Shown one piece after another: positions 17,833 through 26,130 of a stretch of 35,124 nt of DNA. Numbering within the stretch: the first letter of the stretch is position 1; each line of letters begins with the position of its first letter. The stretch comes from Chloroflexota bacterium. GTDB lineage: Bacteria; Chloroflexota; UBA11872. The notes beneath the pieces were generated by a model. It saw only the letters and a program-made list of their open reading frames with translations. It did not search any database and was not told the origin of the DNA. The stretch spans positions 1 to 35,124 of the forward strand of contig JAPOWQ010000054.1 in NCBI GenBank assembly GCA_026707585.1, given 5' to 3'. The translations under genes and the position numbers were made by a program.

Positions 17833-17905
17833 GCCGGATTGCGAAACGATTTACGACCGCATCCTCTGTGCCATACGGACGGATGCGAAGCCGACCACGC
17901 CGGCG

Positions 17906-18037
17906 ATGGCCGCCGGGCTGATTGACCGCTGGTCCATGGAGGACTTGGTCAAGCTGATCGAAGCCCGGGACGAGACGGCGATCGACGTGACGACCCGGTG
18001 GAAGGACCGGCGGCTACGAGCGAATGAGGTTCCCTAG
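17906..18037 (+). CDS. Small hypothetical protein, start uncertain
   Basis: A frame reading AAGLIDRWSMEDLVKLIEAR and ending RANEVP. The coding look extends upstream of ATG 17906 (for example ETIYDRILCAIRTDAKPTTP), but no ATG, GTG or TTG occurs there before an in-frame TGA. Either a rare start or an indel is involved. The 3' end overlaps the convergent gene at 18014 by 24 bases. Helical, acidic; no family recognised. Confidence 0.4.
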   Translation: MAAGLIDRWSMEDLVKLIEARDETAIDVTTRWKDRRLRANEVP

Positions 18038-18301
18038 CCCAGCCGTTTCGAGGGTGGCGGTCAGGTCGCCAGCTTCCCTCTTGAGTCGTTGGAGCGAGTA
18101 CCTGGCCTCGCCGTACTGGCGAAGGAGCTTGATGAGTTTCGCAATGTCGAGCGTTTCCCAATAGACGGCATCGATGGTGTTGGGGTCGGGTGGGCGCAAG
18201 GCGCGAATCTTGTGCTCAAGATCTCGCATGCGACGCTCAGTGGCTTTCTGTTCCCCGAGAATGTCGTTGTAGCGCTTGAGCTGGGCAAGAGGGTCCTTCA
18301 T
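18014..18301 (-). CDS. Small coiled-coil protein of unknown function
   Basis: A 95-residue helical protein (MKDPLAQLKRYNDILGEQK at the N-terminus, then ATERRMRDLEHKIRAL and ARYSLQRLKREAGDLTATLE), with two predicted coiled-coil stretches separated by a loop at PPDPNT. The ATG at 18301 is preferred over the upstream start at 18355 because the intervening residues are Pro/Ala-rich. No homologue recognised. It could be a phage-type or element-type protein. Confidence 0.55.
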   Translation of the reverse strand: MKDPLAQLKRYNDILGEQKATERRMRDLEHKIRALRPPDPNTIDAVYWETLDIAKLIKLLRQYGEARYSLQRLKREAGDLTATLETAGLGNLIRS

Positions 18302-18662
18302 CGGGGCTTCGGGTAGCTTCGGCGGTGCGGCCGGGCCCAGGTGCCGTTGCGCCAATGGTCGATGACGGTGACGGGCCTGCGTGGTGCGCTCACGGCGTTC
18401 TGCTACGGACAGAGAGGTGGCCAGACTCCTTGCAGCGGGTCCACCGCAGTTCTTACCTCACTGCCCTTCGAGGCGGCACGCCCACCGCTGTATCACTCTG
18501 TTCGGGCGATCCGGACCTCGACGCGTAAACGCTCTCATTTCTGGCGACTTCGAGGAAAACGTGTCAAAGTGACCCACTACTTGATTTCGCCAAGCCGACT
18601 TGCGACAGTTGGGAATAGTGGATGGCCATTCAGGTCAACCCGCGAGGAGTGCAGGTTTTTCT
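18302..18662. other. Intergenic region upstream of the binding-protein gene
   Basis: No credible gene on either strand. It should hold the promoters for the divergent coiled-coil gene and for the binding protein. I could not pick out a convincing -35/-10 pair. Confidence 0.4.
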
Positions 18663-19823
18663 ATGAAACATGTCAGTAGGCGGCGAATTCTGCAACTGGG
18701 GACGATGGGCGTTGCAGGCGGAGTTCTTGCGGCCGCGTGCGGTGAAGCACAAATCGTGGAGAAGATTGTAACCCAAGAAGTCGAGAAGATTGTTGAGAAG
18801 GTAGTCACACAGGAAGTCGAGAGAGTGGTCACCAAGGAAGTTGTTGTCGAGAAAGTCGTGGAGAAAGTCGTCGAACCGCCGCCTCGAGAAAAACAGAAGC
18901 TCGTCTTTAGCGACCTCAACTGGACCAGTGCCCAGATACAGAACCGGATTGCTCAATATATCGTTGAGAAGGGCTATGGGTATCCGACCGACGTAGTGTT
19001 CGGCGCCACGCTACCGTTATTCCAGGGTCTGCGTCGTGGTGACACCCATATCACAATGGAAATCTGGCTACCTAACCAGGACGAAGCCTGGGAAGAGGCA
19101 GTGGCAGCCGGTGAAGTGGCGCCGATCGGCGAAAGCCTGGGTAAAGACTGGCAATCCGCGTTTGTCATTCCGGCGTACCTGCAGGAGGAGTATCCGGACC
19201 TGGATAGTGTGGAGGATCTGAAAGAGGAAGAGTTCAAGGCGTTGTTCCGCACGACCGAAAGCGGCGACAAAGCACGCTTGGTGTCGTGTGTCATCGGCTG
19301 GGCCTGCGAAGAGGTGAACGCCGCCCAGATCGAAGCCTATGGTCTCTCAGATCATGTACACGTCGTCAATCCGGGCGATGGCGCGGCCGCGAACGCTGAC
19401 CTGTACGGCGCGTATGAGCGGCGCGAACCCTGGCTCGGCTACCAATGGGGAACGAACGATCCATCGCTGGTGCTGGACCTGGTTCGGCTCAAGGAGCCCG
19501 AGTACAGCGACGAATGCTGGTTCACCACCAAGGCCTGCGCGTACGAAGACGCAACAATCTTGATCGCAGTGCATCCGGATGTTCTCACCGGCGCGCCCGA
19601 CGTGGTGGAGATGTTGAGGGCCTGGGGCCTCAATATCGAGGTCTATAGCACGATTGCCCAATGGCAGCGGGAAAACGATGGCGCCAGTAGCAACGACGCC
19701 GCCCTCTGGTGGCTGAAGAGCAACCCCGCCATCTGGACTGGATGGGTGACCGCCGACGCCGCAGCCGCCATTCAGTCCGCCCTGGACGCCAACGACGTCC
19801 CCGACGGCTGGCCGGTGGAGTAA
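18663..19823 (+). CDS. Glycine betaine/proline-type ABC transporter substrate-binding lipoprotein
   Basis: An extracytoplasmic solute receptor, 386 residues. SRRRILQLG (5-13) is a twin-arginine signal and VLAAAC (21-26) a lipobox with Cys26 as the lipid anchor. A repetitive stalk of EKIVTQEVEKIV-type units spans about 31-73, then the OpuAC/ProX-type fold begins (KLVFSDLNWTSAQIQNRIA, about 79 on). QGLRRGDTHITMEIWLPNQ is typical of the family. The upstream ATG-less extension is dropped because the signal peptide starts at 18663. No permease or ATPase gene adjoins it, so partners must be elsewhere. Such stalks are common in Chloroflexota lipoproteins. Substrate (betaine, choline or related amines) is inferred from the family. 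Confidence 0.85.
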   Translation: MKHVSRRRILQLGTMGVAGGVLAAACGEAQIVEKIVTQEVEKIVEKVVTQEVERVVTKEVVVEKVVEKVVEPPPREKQKLVFSDLNWTSAQIQNRIAQYIVEKGYGYPTDVVFGATLPLFQGLRRGDTHITMEIWLPNQDEAWEEAVAAGEVAPIGESLGKDWQSAFVIPAYLQEEYPDLDSVEDLKEEEFKALFRTTESGDKARLVSCVIGWACEEVNAAQIEAYGLSDHVHVVNPGDGAAANADLYGAYERREPWLGYQWGTNDPSLVLDLVRLKEPEYSDECWFTTKACAYEDATILIAVHPDVLTGAPDVVEMLRAWGLNIEVYSTIAQWQRENDGASSNDAALWWLKSNPAIWTGWVTADAAAAIQSALDANDVPDGWPVE

Positions 19824-20005
19824 ACCAGCGCGGCGAGGTCCGGCGCGTATGCATCTTCCAGGCATGCCGACGGGCAAGAGGCATAGGCCGGACAATTGTG
19901 CGACATGCTCACTGCAGGAATTTCGATTCCCCGAAGGCGCGGGGGTTGACCGGACCCTGCTCCGCTATTGCCGGAGACTGACTGTCTTGCGGACGTGCCC
20001 GACGG

Positions 20006-20302
20006 TTAGCGAGCCGGCGGCCCGCCCGGCTCCATCCCGGGGTCTGGCAAGTCCCGCTCGGGACACATCAGCACCTCTATGAGCCCCAACTGGTCGGCAA
20101 GGTTCAGCAGGACGAAGAGATGCGTCGAACTCGGTACCGTGCCCCGCCGCCACTCCCGGGGCCGATAGGGGCTGACCCCGAGGCGGCGCGCGAGGGCGCG
20201 CCAGGAAACCCCGCCGGCCGCCTTGAATCGCTCCAGCCGTGTGGGGAAGTCCGACGGAAAGACCGGGGTGACGGGGCGGTGGATCCGACGCTGGCGACCC
20301 AT
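20006..20302 (-). CDS. Small helix-turn-helix protein, paralogue of the next gene upstream
   Basis: A 98-residue protein with an XRE-like HTH at about 20-55 (RLERFKAAGGVSWRALARRLG, then SPYRPREWRRG). It aligns along its length with the gene at 20307-20588: both share DFPTRLERFK/DLPQRLERLK, SW..A..LGV and WRRGT.P motifs. That points to a tandem duplication. ATG 20302 lies 4 bases after the preceding stop. Probably a DNA-binding regulator; target unknown. Confidence 0.65.
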   Translation of the reverse strand: MGRQRRIHRPVTPVFPSDFPTRLERFKAAGGVSWRALARRLGVSPYRPREWRRGTVPSSTHLFVLLNLADQLGLIEVLMCPERDLPDPGMEPGGPPAR

Positions 20303-20306
20303 ATCA

Positions 20307-20588
20307 TTAGCGATCCGATGGCCGGCCGGCGTCGTCCCCGAGCAGCAGGTCGAGGCCGCCGGGGACGCGGTTTGCCAGCCGAATGAGCGCGAACAGCGCG
20401 CCGCCGCAGGGTTCCGTGCCTCGCCGCCAGCGCTGCACCTGGCGCACGTTCACGCCGAGGCACATGGCCACGCCCTCCCAGGAGAGGCCCATGGTCTGCT
20501 TGAGCCGCTCCAGTCGCTGGGGTAAGTCCTCTGGCAGGAAGGGCCAGCCCAACATGAGATGGGACGGCGGGGCCGACCTATGGCGCAT
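20307..20588 (-). CDS. Small XRE-like helix-turn-helix protein
   Basis: A roughly 93-residue protein with an HTH in RLERLKQTMGLSWEGVAMCL, then GVNVRQVQRWRRGTEPCGG. The tail LIRLANRVPGGLDLLLGDD is typical of small Chloroflexota-type regulators. ATG at 20588 overlaps the stop of the preceding gene by 11 bases; ATG at 20555 is an alternative. Paralogous to its downstream neighbour. Likely one transcript with the adjacent HTH genes. Confidence 0.65.
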   Translation of the reverse strand: MRHRSAPPSHLMLGWPFLPEDLPQRLERLKQTMGLSWEGVAMCLGVNVRQVQRWRRGTEPCGGALFALIRLANRVPGGLDLLLGDDAGRPSDR

Positions 20589-20877
20589 CGCCGTTCTCCA
20601 CGATGAACAGGTCATCGAAGCGAGCGATGTCGAGGCCCCGCTGCAGCCGCCGCCGCATCCGGGGCGAGGGACAGCGCTGGCCGGTGATGAGTTGTGACAG
20701 GTAGCCGGAGCTGATACCCATCTGGCGGGCGAGGTCGTTCTGGGAGCGGTTGGTCCGATTGAGCCGGTCCCACACGGCGTAGGGGTTTAGGCGGACCTTG
20801 GGTCGGGGGCGCTTACCGGGCACGCCGGTCGGCCTCCCGCGACGACGCCGGCTCGACGTCGGATGGTGCGGCATCAC
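20578..20877 (-). CDS. Small XRE-family helix-turn-helix protein
   Basis: An up to 99-residue protein; the HTH is clear in DRLNRTNRSQNDLARQMGIS followed by SGYLSQLITGQRCPSPRMRRRL, the classic XRE recognition-helix pattern. The first 25 residues are basic and low-complexity, so an internal start is possible. It differs from the two downstream paralogues. The gene is divergent from the restriction-modification gene and close to it, so it could control it like a C-protein, but this is only inference. Confidence 0.65.
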   Translation of the reverse strand: MMPHHPTSSRRRRGRPTGVPGKRPRPKVRLNPYAVWDRLNRTNRSQNDLARQMGISSGYLSQLITGQRCPSPRMRRRLQRGLDIARFDDLFIVENGDAP

Positions 20878-21010
20878 GAACAGGCCCGGTGGCGGCCGCG
20901 CGATCCTTCAGGTCGGCGCGGACGATCAGCCGCGCCAGGAGACGGAGCCCCTGGCGCCGGAGCGCGTCCTGCGCCGGGGGAAGCCGCAGCTGGCCGGTGG
21001 TCGTGGGCAA
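20813..21010 (-). CDS. Possible small protein heading the HTH operon
   Basis: A 65-residue frame with a natural-looking helix (QDALRRQGLRLLARLIVRAD). It overlaps the start of the first HTH gene on the same strand. It is also antisense to the open upstream extension of the restriction-modification gene. If real, it shows that the restriction gene cannot begin before about 21000. No family recognised. Confidence 0.4.
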   Translation of the reverse strand: MPTTTGQLRLPPAQDALRRQGLRLLARLIVRADLKDRAAATGPVRDAAPSDVEPASSREADRRAR

Positions 21011-24000
21011 TGGGTGCGACCTTCCGCCGGACTTTGGGCTGTACGCGGCGAAGCAGGTGCAGCGCGGGGGTCAGCCGAAAGACGACCAGTTGCCCGAGCA
21101 TGGCGTTGTTGAAGTGAAGTCGGCGGACGACGACGCGTGGCAGACCGCGACGAGCGAGCAGGTGAGCAAGTACTGGGGGCGCTACCGACTGGTGCTGGTG
21201 ACGAACTATCGCGAGTTCCTGCTGGTGGGCGAGGACGCGAACGGGAACCCGGCGCGGCTGGAGAGCTTCCGGCTGGCCGCCGACGCGGAGGATTTCGAGC
21301 AGCAGTTGGAGAAGCCGCGGGCCTTTGCAGAGCGGGTTGGCGTGGGGCTGGGCGAGTACCTGCGACGGGTGCTGAGCCACCGCGCACGGCTGTCCGACCC
21401 GCGCGACCTGGCCGAACTGTTGGCCTCGCATGCGCGGGACGCGCTGGCGCGGGTGGAGGCCGCCGAAGCCGAGTCGGGGGCTGGCGTCGCGCCGCTGGGG
21501 GCGGTACGGGACGCGCTGGAAGCGGAGCTGGGCGTGGAGTTCAAGGGCGAGCGGGGCGCGCGGTTCTTCAGGTCGACGCTGGTGCAAACGCTGTTTTACG
21601 GCGTCTTCTCGGCTTGGGTGCTTTGGGCGCGACAGACTCCGCCGCCGACAGGTGCATTCGAATGGCGCACTGCGGTCTGGCACCTGCGCGCACCGGTGAT
21701 GCGGGCGCTTTTTCAGCAACTCTCGGAACCGGGTCGGCTGCAACCGCTAGGACTGGTGGACGTACTGGATTGGACCGCCGCCGCACTGAATCGGGTAGTG
21801 CGCGATGAGTTCTTCGCTAGCTTCAGCCAGGGTGAAGCTGTTCCGTACTTCTACGAGCCATTCTTGGAAGCCTTCGACCCGGAACTACGCAGGGAATTAG
21901 GCGTTTGGTACACACCGCCGGAGGTGGTGCGCTACATGGTGGCGCGCGTGGACCGGGCGCTGAAAGACGACCTGGGGATCGCCGACGGGCTAGCCGCCGA
22001 GAACGTGTACGTCTTGGACCCTTGCTGCGGCACCGGCGCGTACCTGGCCGAAACGCTGCGGCGGGTTTCCGCCAACCTGGAAGGTCAAGGGCTTGGCGCA
22101 CTGACCGGAGCGCGAGTCAAGCAAGCGGCGACCAAGCGAGTGTTCGGATTGAAGATCATGCCGGCGCCATTCGTGGTGGCGCACTTGCAGGTGGGCTTGA
22201 CCATGCAGGACCTGGACGCGCCGCTGGCGGAGGACGGGGAAGAACGGGCGGGGATATTCCTTACCAACGCTCTGACCGGCTGGGAACCACACGCACAAAG
22301 GAAGTTGCCGATACCAGAACTGGCCGAGGAGCGTGACCGGGCTGAACGGGTGAAGCAGGACACACCGATCCTCGTGATCTTGGGCAATCCGCCATACAAC
22401 GGCTTTGCCGGAGTGGCAATTGATGAAGAGCAGGATCTCTTGGATGCGTACCGAACTGCGACTCGCGTGGAGCTACCCGATACCAGAGCGCTTCACGACC
22501 TCTACGTGCGCTTTTTCCGCATGGCCGAACGGCGCATCGCGGAAAGGTCTCGTCACGGTATCGTCTGCTTCATTTCAAATTACTCCTGGCTGGATGGACG
22601 GTCATTCGCCGGTATGCGGGAGCGATATCTCGAAGCGTTCGATGCTGTAAGAATTGACTGCCTGAACGGAGATGTGCGAACTGGTGGTCGCACTCCGGAC
22701 GGCGCACCATATCCAAGTGTCTTCACGACAGACCGCTCAGTTGGCATTCAGGTCGGAACTGCGATCACCACCCTGGTTCGCCAAGCTGCCCACACGGCAA
22801 CCACGAAGATCGGCTTTCGCCACCTCTGGGGTCAGGCCAAACTAGCGGAACTGACGAGTACAGCAGAGGCGGCACCGAAAAAACTCTACGCCGACCTTAC
22901 GCCCGTCTTGTCTTTAGGACTCCCATTCAAGCCGACCACCATAAGTGGAGGGTGGGCAAGTTGGCCCACACTACCCGAGCTATTCCCCGTCAATTTCTCA
23001 GGCGTGAACACCAACCGTGATGCATTCCTGGTTGATACTGATCTGGACCGCCTAAGAGCCCGCGTGGTCGACTATTTCGACCCGAACCTGAGTCACAGCG
23101 AGCTTGCAGAGCTCCATCCGTCCGCAATGCGACCTCGTGCGCGTTACTACCCCGAATCGGTTCGGGATACGCTCTTGGCGCGCGGCGGCCCTACGCAAAG
23201 TGGCTTCATCCGATACACCTACCGTCCATTCGACACTCGCTGGCTCTACTGGGAGGCCGATACAAAGCTGCTGAACGAGAAGCGGCCCGACTACCGGCCT
23301 CATGTATTCGACGAGAATCTCTGGCTGTCTTCAGCACCACACCTCCGAAAGTTCCCTGACGAACCGCAAGCCTGCGTCACCCAGCAGATGGCCTGTCTGC
23401 ACATGATCGAGCGGGGTGCCAACCTATTCCCAGCCTGGCTCGATGAAAACGCGCTGGGAGCCCAGAAGTCAGGAGCTCTTCGGCCAAATCTGTCAGCCGC
23501 CACTCGCCGTTACCTTGATCGCCTTGGATTTGCAGTCGAAGACCTCTTCCACCACGTAGTCGCAGTCCTGCACGACCCTGCCTATCGGGCAACGAATGCG
23601 GGCGCGCTGCGGATGGAGTGGCCGCGGATTCCGCTGCCGCACTGGTCCGAACTGTCGGCCCATACCAGTGCAGAGGAGCGCAAGTTGGCGGCCAAGGTCG
23701 AACATGCTGCCGAGACTTTGGCCGACTCGGTTGCTCGCGGGCGGGAACTAGTCGCGTTGCTGGAACCCGACTCCCCGGTTCCCGGCGTCACTACAGGCCA
23801 GCTTCGGCCTGAGATCGCCGCCATTGTCGTGCCGGCCACCACGCACGGGCGCAACATGTTCGGCGAGGACTTTCGCCTGACGGCCGGCTGGGGGCACTTC
23901 GGAGCCCGGCAGGCGGTGATGCCGGGGCAGGGTCGGGCGGTTGAGCGGGGTTTAACGGAATCGGAGCGCGCCGCGGTGGGCGCTGCCCCAGACACGGTGG

Positions 24001-24257
24001 GTGAGACGGCCTATGACATTTACCTGAACGAGAACGCCTACTGGCGGAATGTGCCGGCGAATGTGTGGAACTATCGACTGGGTGGGTACCAGGTGTTGAA
24101 AAAGTGGATGTCGTATCGGGAGCGGAAGGTGTTGGGGCGGGCGCTGAAGGCGGAAGTAGTGGGGTATTTCAGTGAGGTGGCGAGGCGGATTGGGGTGATT
24201 TTGCTGCTCAGACTACAGTCCGACTCCACCTTGAAGGGATTGGGAGAGGCCGTTTAG
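20997..24257 (+). CDS. Type ISP/Type IIG-like restriction-modification enzyme, probably N-terminally shortened
   Basis: A single-chain enzyme predicted to methylate adenine and cut DNA. With GTG at 20997 it has 1086 residues; the frame is open back to 20889. A PD-(D/E)XK nuclease begins almost at once: Asp in LPPDFGLYAAK (about residue 12) and Glu/Lys in VVEVKS (39-41). Methyltransferase motif I is LDPCCGTGAYL (Asp at about 341) and motif IV is GNPPYNG (Asn at about 464). The last 500 residues look like the Type ISP specificity region (for example FIRYTYRPFDTRWLYWE). There is no helicase domain, unlike true Type ISP enzymes, so it resembles a Type IIG arrangement. Relatives usually have more residues before the PD motif, which are missing here. 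Confidence 0.85.
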   Translation: MVVGNGCDLPPDFGLYAAKQVQRGGQPKDDQLPEHGVVEVKSADDDAWQTATSEQVSKYWGRYRLVLVTNYREFLLVGEDANGNPARLESFRLAADAEDFEQQLEKPRAFAERVGVGLGEYLRRVLSHRARLSDPRDLAELLASHARDALARVEAAEAESGAGVAPLGAVRDALEAELGVEFKGERGARFFRSTLVQTLFYGVFSAWVLWARQTPPPTGAFEWRTAVWHLRAPVMRALFQQLSEPGRLQPLGLVDVLDWTAAALNRVVRDEFFASFSQGEAVPYFYEPFLEAFDPELRRELGVWYTPPEVVRYMVARVDRALKDDLGIADGLAAENVYVLDPCCGTGAYLAETLRRVSANLEGQGLGALTGARVKQAATKRVFGLKIMPAPFVVAHLQVGLTMQDLDAPLAEDGEERAGIFLTNALTGWEPHAQRKLPIPELAEERDRAERVKQDTPILVILGNPPYNGFAGVAIDEEQDLLDAYRTATRVELPDTRALHDLYVRFFRMAERRIAERSRHGIVCFISNYSWLDGRSFAGMRERYLEAFDAVRIDCLNGDVRTGGRTPDGAPYPSVFTTDRSVGIQVGTAITTLVRQAAHTATTKIGFRHLWGQAKLAELTSTAEAAPKKLYADLTPVLSLGLPFKPTTISGGWASWPTLPELFPVNFSGVNTNRDAFLVDTDLDRLRARVVDYFDPNLSHSELAELHPSAMRPRARYYPESVRDTLLARGGPTQSGFIRYTYRPFDTRWLYWEADTKLLNEKRPDYRPHVFDENLWLSSAPHLRKFPDEPQACVTQQMACLHMIERGANLFPAWLDENALGAQKSGALRPNLSAATRRYLDRLGFAVEDLFHHVVAVLHDPAYRATNAGALRMEWPRIPLPHWSELSAHTSAEERKLAAKVEHAAETLADSVARGRELVALLEPDSPVPGVTTGQLRPEIAAIVVPATTHGRNMFGEDFRLTAGWGHFGARQAVMPGQGRAVERGLTESERAAVGAAPDTVGETAYDIYLNENAYWRNVPANVWNYRLGGYQVLKKWMSYRERKVLGRALKAEVVGYFSEVARRIGVILLLRLQSDSTLKGLGEAV

Positions 24258-24460
24258 GGAAGACGTGCGCGGGACGGTAGGTCTTGCTGCACCCGGCGAG
24301 AGCCAGCTTTCCCGATGCTAGGACGCGACCGAACTCAACAGTCACTGGATCTGTGCGCTTTCTTGACGTTGGGCGATCCGGCCATGAGTGCGACACTATC
24401 GGTGAAGGGCCCGAGGGACTCAAGAGGCCTAGCCGGAGAGTCTTTGAGGAGCCGCTGACC

Positions 24461-24921
24461 ATGCCCTACGAAGTGTTCAGCCTATTCTCCCAGTGTTCGG
24501 AAATACATGGAGCCCATTCCAGCTTGGAGGATGCCGCTGGTTGTTTCGCGCAAGTGACCCAACGTTACGGCGCTGAGATACCGGTACACCCCGATACTCA
24601 GAAGTATATTCACTGGATTGTCGCTATCGATAAGAACGGCAACCAGAGAGATTTCTCGAATTCCGAATTGATGAAAGTCGGCGAGCTTTGCCTAGACTGC
24701 AAGTCATTCGCGGCCAAGGTCCCTGGAATCACAACGTTTTCACAGCTCGCGGGAATGTACTACGAAGCGTCAAGGCTGATACCGGTGACGCACATCAATC
24801 TGAAGGGCATGTTTGACTACCAAGCCAAGGACCGGCACTTCTGGACTTCGGACGCGGGCAAAGGCCAGGCGTTGGCCTTCGCGCAGCAGGCAGCGTTTAC
24901 CCTAGAGCTAGCATTCAAGGC
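24461..24921 (+). pseudogene. 5' part of a HEPN-like gene split by an IS1595-family element
   Basis: Begins at ATG 24461 after GAGGAG. It reads as a normal protein for 153 codons up to LELAFKA, where the transposon enters; native sequence ends at the target duplication. Joining the copies of that duplication continues the frame as AFKAYLEVLGKLASPDA. The reading A-x-x-LELAFKAYL ... HKLVDLFKLL resembles HEPN-type helical domains (inference). HEPN proteins are often RNases in toxin-antitoxin and abortive-infection systems. The N-terminal 120 residues are unassigned. As it stands the reading frame continues 6 codons into the element and stops at 24943. Confidence 0.65.
24914..24921 (+). repeat. 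Target-site duplication, left copy
   Basis: TTCAAGGC directly before the left inverted repeat; identical to 27508-27515. Eight bases is the length known for IS1595-family insertions. Confidence 0.9.
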
Positions 24922-24945
24922 CGGGATTATAAGGTTGGCTTGACA
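24922..24945 (+). repeat. Left terminal inverted repeat of the IS1595-family element
   Basis: Twenty-four bases starting CGGGATTATAAGG, perfectly complementary to 27484-27507. Its inner end is TTGACA, which doubles as the -35 box of the transposase promoter. Confidence 0.92.
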
Positions 24946-24968
24946 ATTTGAGCGAAACCCGGTAGACT
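24940..24968 (+). promoter_or_regulatory. Transposase promoter starting inside the left inverted repeat
   Basis: TTGACA (24940-24945) and TAGACT (24963-24968) with a 17-base spacer, 30 bases before the transposase ATG. This is the best sigma-70-like promoter in the window. It would drive the whole three-gene operon. Confidence 0.65.
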
Positions 24969-24998
24969 CTCTTATCAGTCGAAATCGGGAGTCCAGCG

Positions 24999-25916
24999 AT
25001 GGCCGGACCGGGCAGAGGGCACCGCGAGACGATCAGTCTATTTCAGTTGCACGAACGCTTTCCCAATGAGGAATCGGCGGCGGAATGGTTCGTCAAGCAA
25101 CGTTGGCCGAACGGCGTGCAGTGCCCGCACTGTGACGGGAGCGAAGCCAAGACCGTCCCAGACGCCAAGCCGATGCCGTACTGGTGCAAACCCTGCCGGA
25201 AGTATTTCAGCGTACGGACAAAGACCGTCATGCATCGCTCGAAGCTCTCGCTGCGAACGTGGCTCTTTGCGATTTACCTGAACGCGACCAGTCTCAAAGG
25301 CGTATCCAGTCTGAAGCTGCATCGGGATCTGGGCATATCCCAGCCTGCGGCATGGTTCTTGAACCATCGTATCCGGGAAGCGCTTGCGTCCGGTGATTCG
25401 CTCTTGGCCGGTCCAATCGAGATTGACGAAGCGTATCTGGGAGGGACCGCGCGCAACCGCCCAAAACATCGTCGGCTGACAGCGGTAGTCGGGATACGTG
25501 ACCGCTCAACGCGCGAGATCCGCGCGATGGTGGTTCCTCGAACCACGCAGCCGCACTTGCTCCAAGCGCTCGCTATGCACACGGATCGCCGCGCCTATGT
25601 CTACTCAGACGGGAACCGCGCGTACCGCGTCCTGCCGCGTCATAGGGCTGTCAGACACAGTGTGGCTGAGTACGTGGCCGGTGAAGCCCACACGAACGGC
25701 ATTGAATCCTTCTCGGCGATGCTGAAGCGCTCCTTTCATGGCACGTTCCACCATTTCAGCCCGAAACATATGGGACGGTACATCAACGAAATGGCCACCC
25801 GGCAAAGCTGGCGCGAGTTCGACACGATGCAAGTCTTAGAACTTATCGCCAAGCGGTTGGTTGGAAAGTCGCTCACGTACGGTACGCTCACCGGTGGCGG
25901 ACCTGCCTACCCGTGA
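24999..25916 (+). CDS. IS1595-family (ISXO2-like) transposase
   Basis: A 305-residue DDE-type transposase that catalyses movement of this element. The N-terminal zinc ribbon is CPHC (42-45) and CKPC (63-66), followed by an HTH-like region (RTWLFAIYLNATSLKGVSSL). The catalytic core has IEIDEAYLGG (first Asp), VYSDGNRAY (second Asp) and HTNGIESFSAMLKRSF, which supplies the Asn/Glu and Lys of the family's DDxK pattern, then GTFHHFSPKHMGRYINE. The frame is complete and all motifs are present, so it may be active. GGGAG precedes ATG 24999. It is the first gene of the element. Confidence 0.93.
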   Translation: MAGPGRGHRETISLFQLHERFPNEESAAEWFVKQRWPNGVQCPHCDGSEAKTVPDAKPMPYWCKPCRKYFSVRTKTVMHRSKLSLRTWLFAIYLNATSLKGVSSLKLHRDLGISQPAAWFLNHRIREALASGDSLLAGPIEIDEAYLGGTARNRPKHRRLTAVVGIRDRSTREIRAMVVPRTTQPHLLQALAMHTDRRAYVYSDGNRAYRVLPRHRAVRHSVAEYVAGEAHTNGIESFSAMLKRSFHGTFHHFSPKHMGRYINEMATRQSWREFDTMQVLELIAKRLVGKSLTYGTLTGGGPAYP

Positions 25917-25920
25917 GCCC

Positions 25921-26130
25921 ATGCAGCCCGTTACGATCCGACGGCCAGAGTTTGACGTTATCCATAGCACGGCGCGCGATGCGTTAGACGCGGCACTTAG
26001 TCTGGATATCCCACAGTCCGACGCAGGCAACTTCCATACCATGCACAGGCTTCGACATAAGCTCCATATCGTGGTTGTCTCACTGGAAAGCTGGGAACGT
26101 TCCGCAGACAAATCGGACGCGATGTTATAA
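25921..26130 (+). CDS. Small passenger protein of the IS1595-family element
   Basis: A 69-residue protein starting at ATG 25921, 4 bases after the transposase stop, and ending in TAATG so that its stop overlaps the ATG of the methyltransferase. It is helical, with His- and Arg-rich stretches (NFHTMHRLRHKLHIVVVSLESWE). No family recognised. The coupling suggests a role with one of its neighbours, either as transposition accessory or as partner of the methyltransferase-HNH protein. Confidence 0.65.
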   Translation: MQPVTIRRPEFDVIHSTARDALDAALSLDIPQSDAGNFHTMHRLRHKLHIVVVSLESWERSADKSDAML

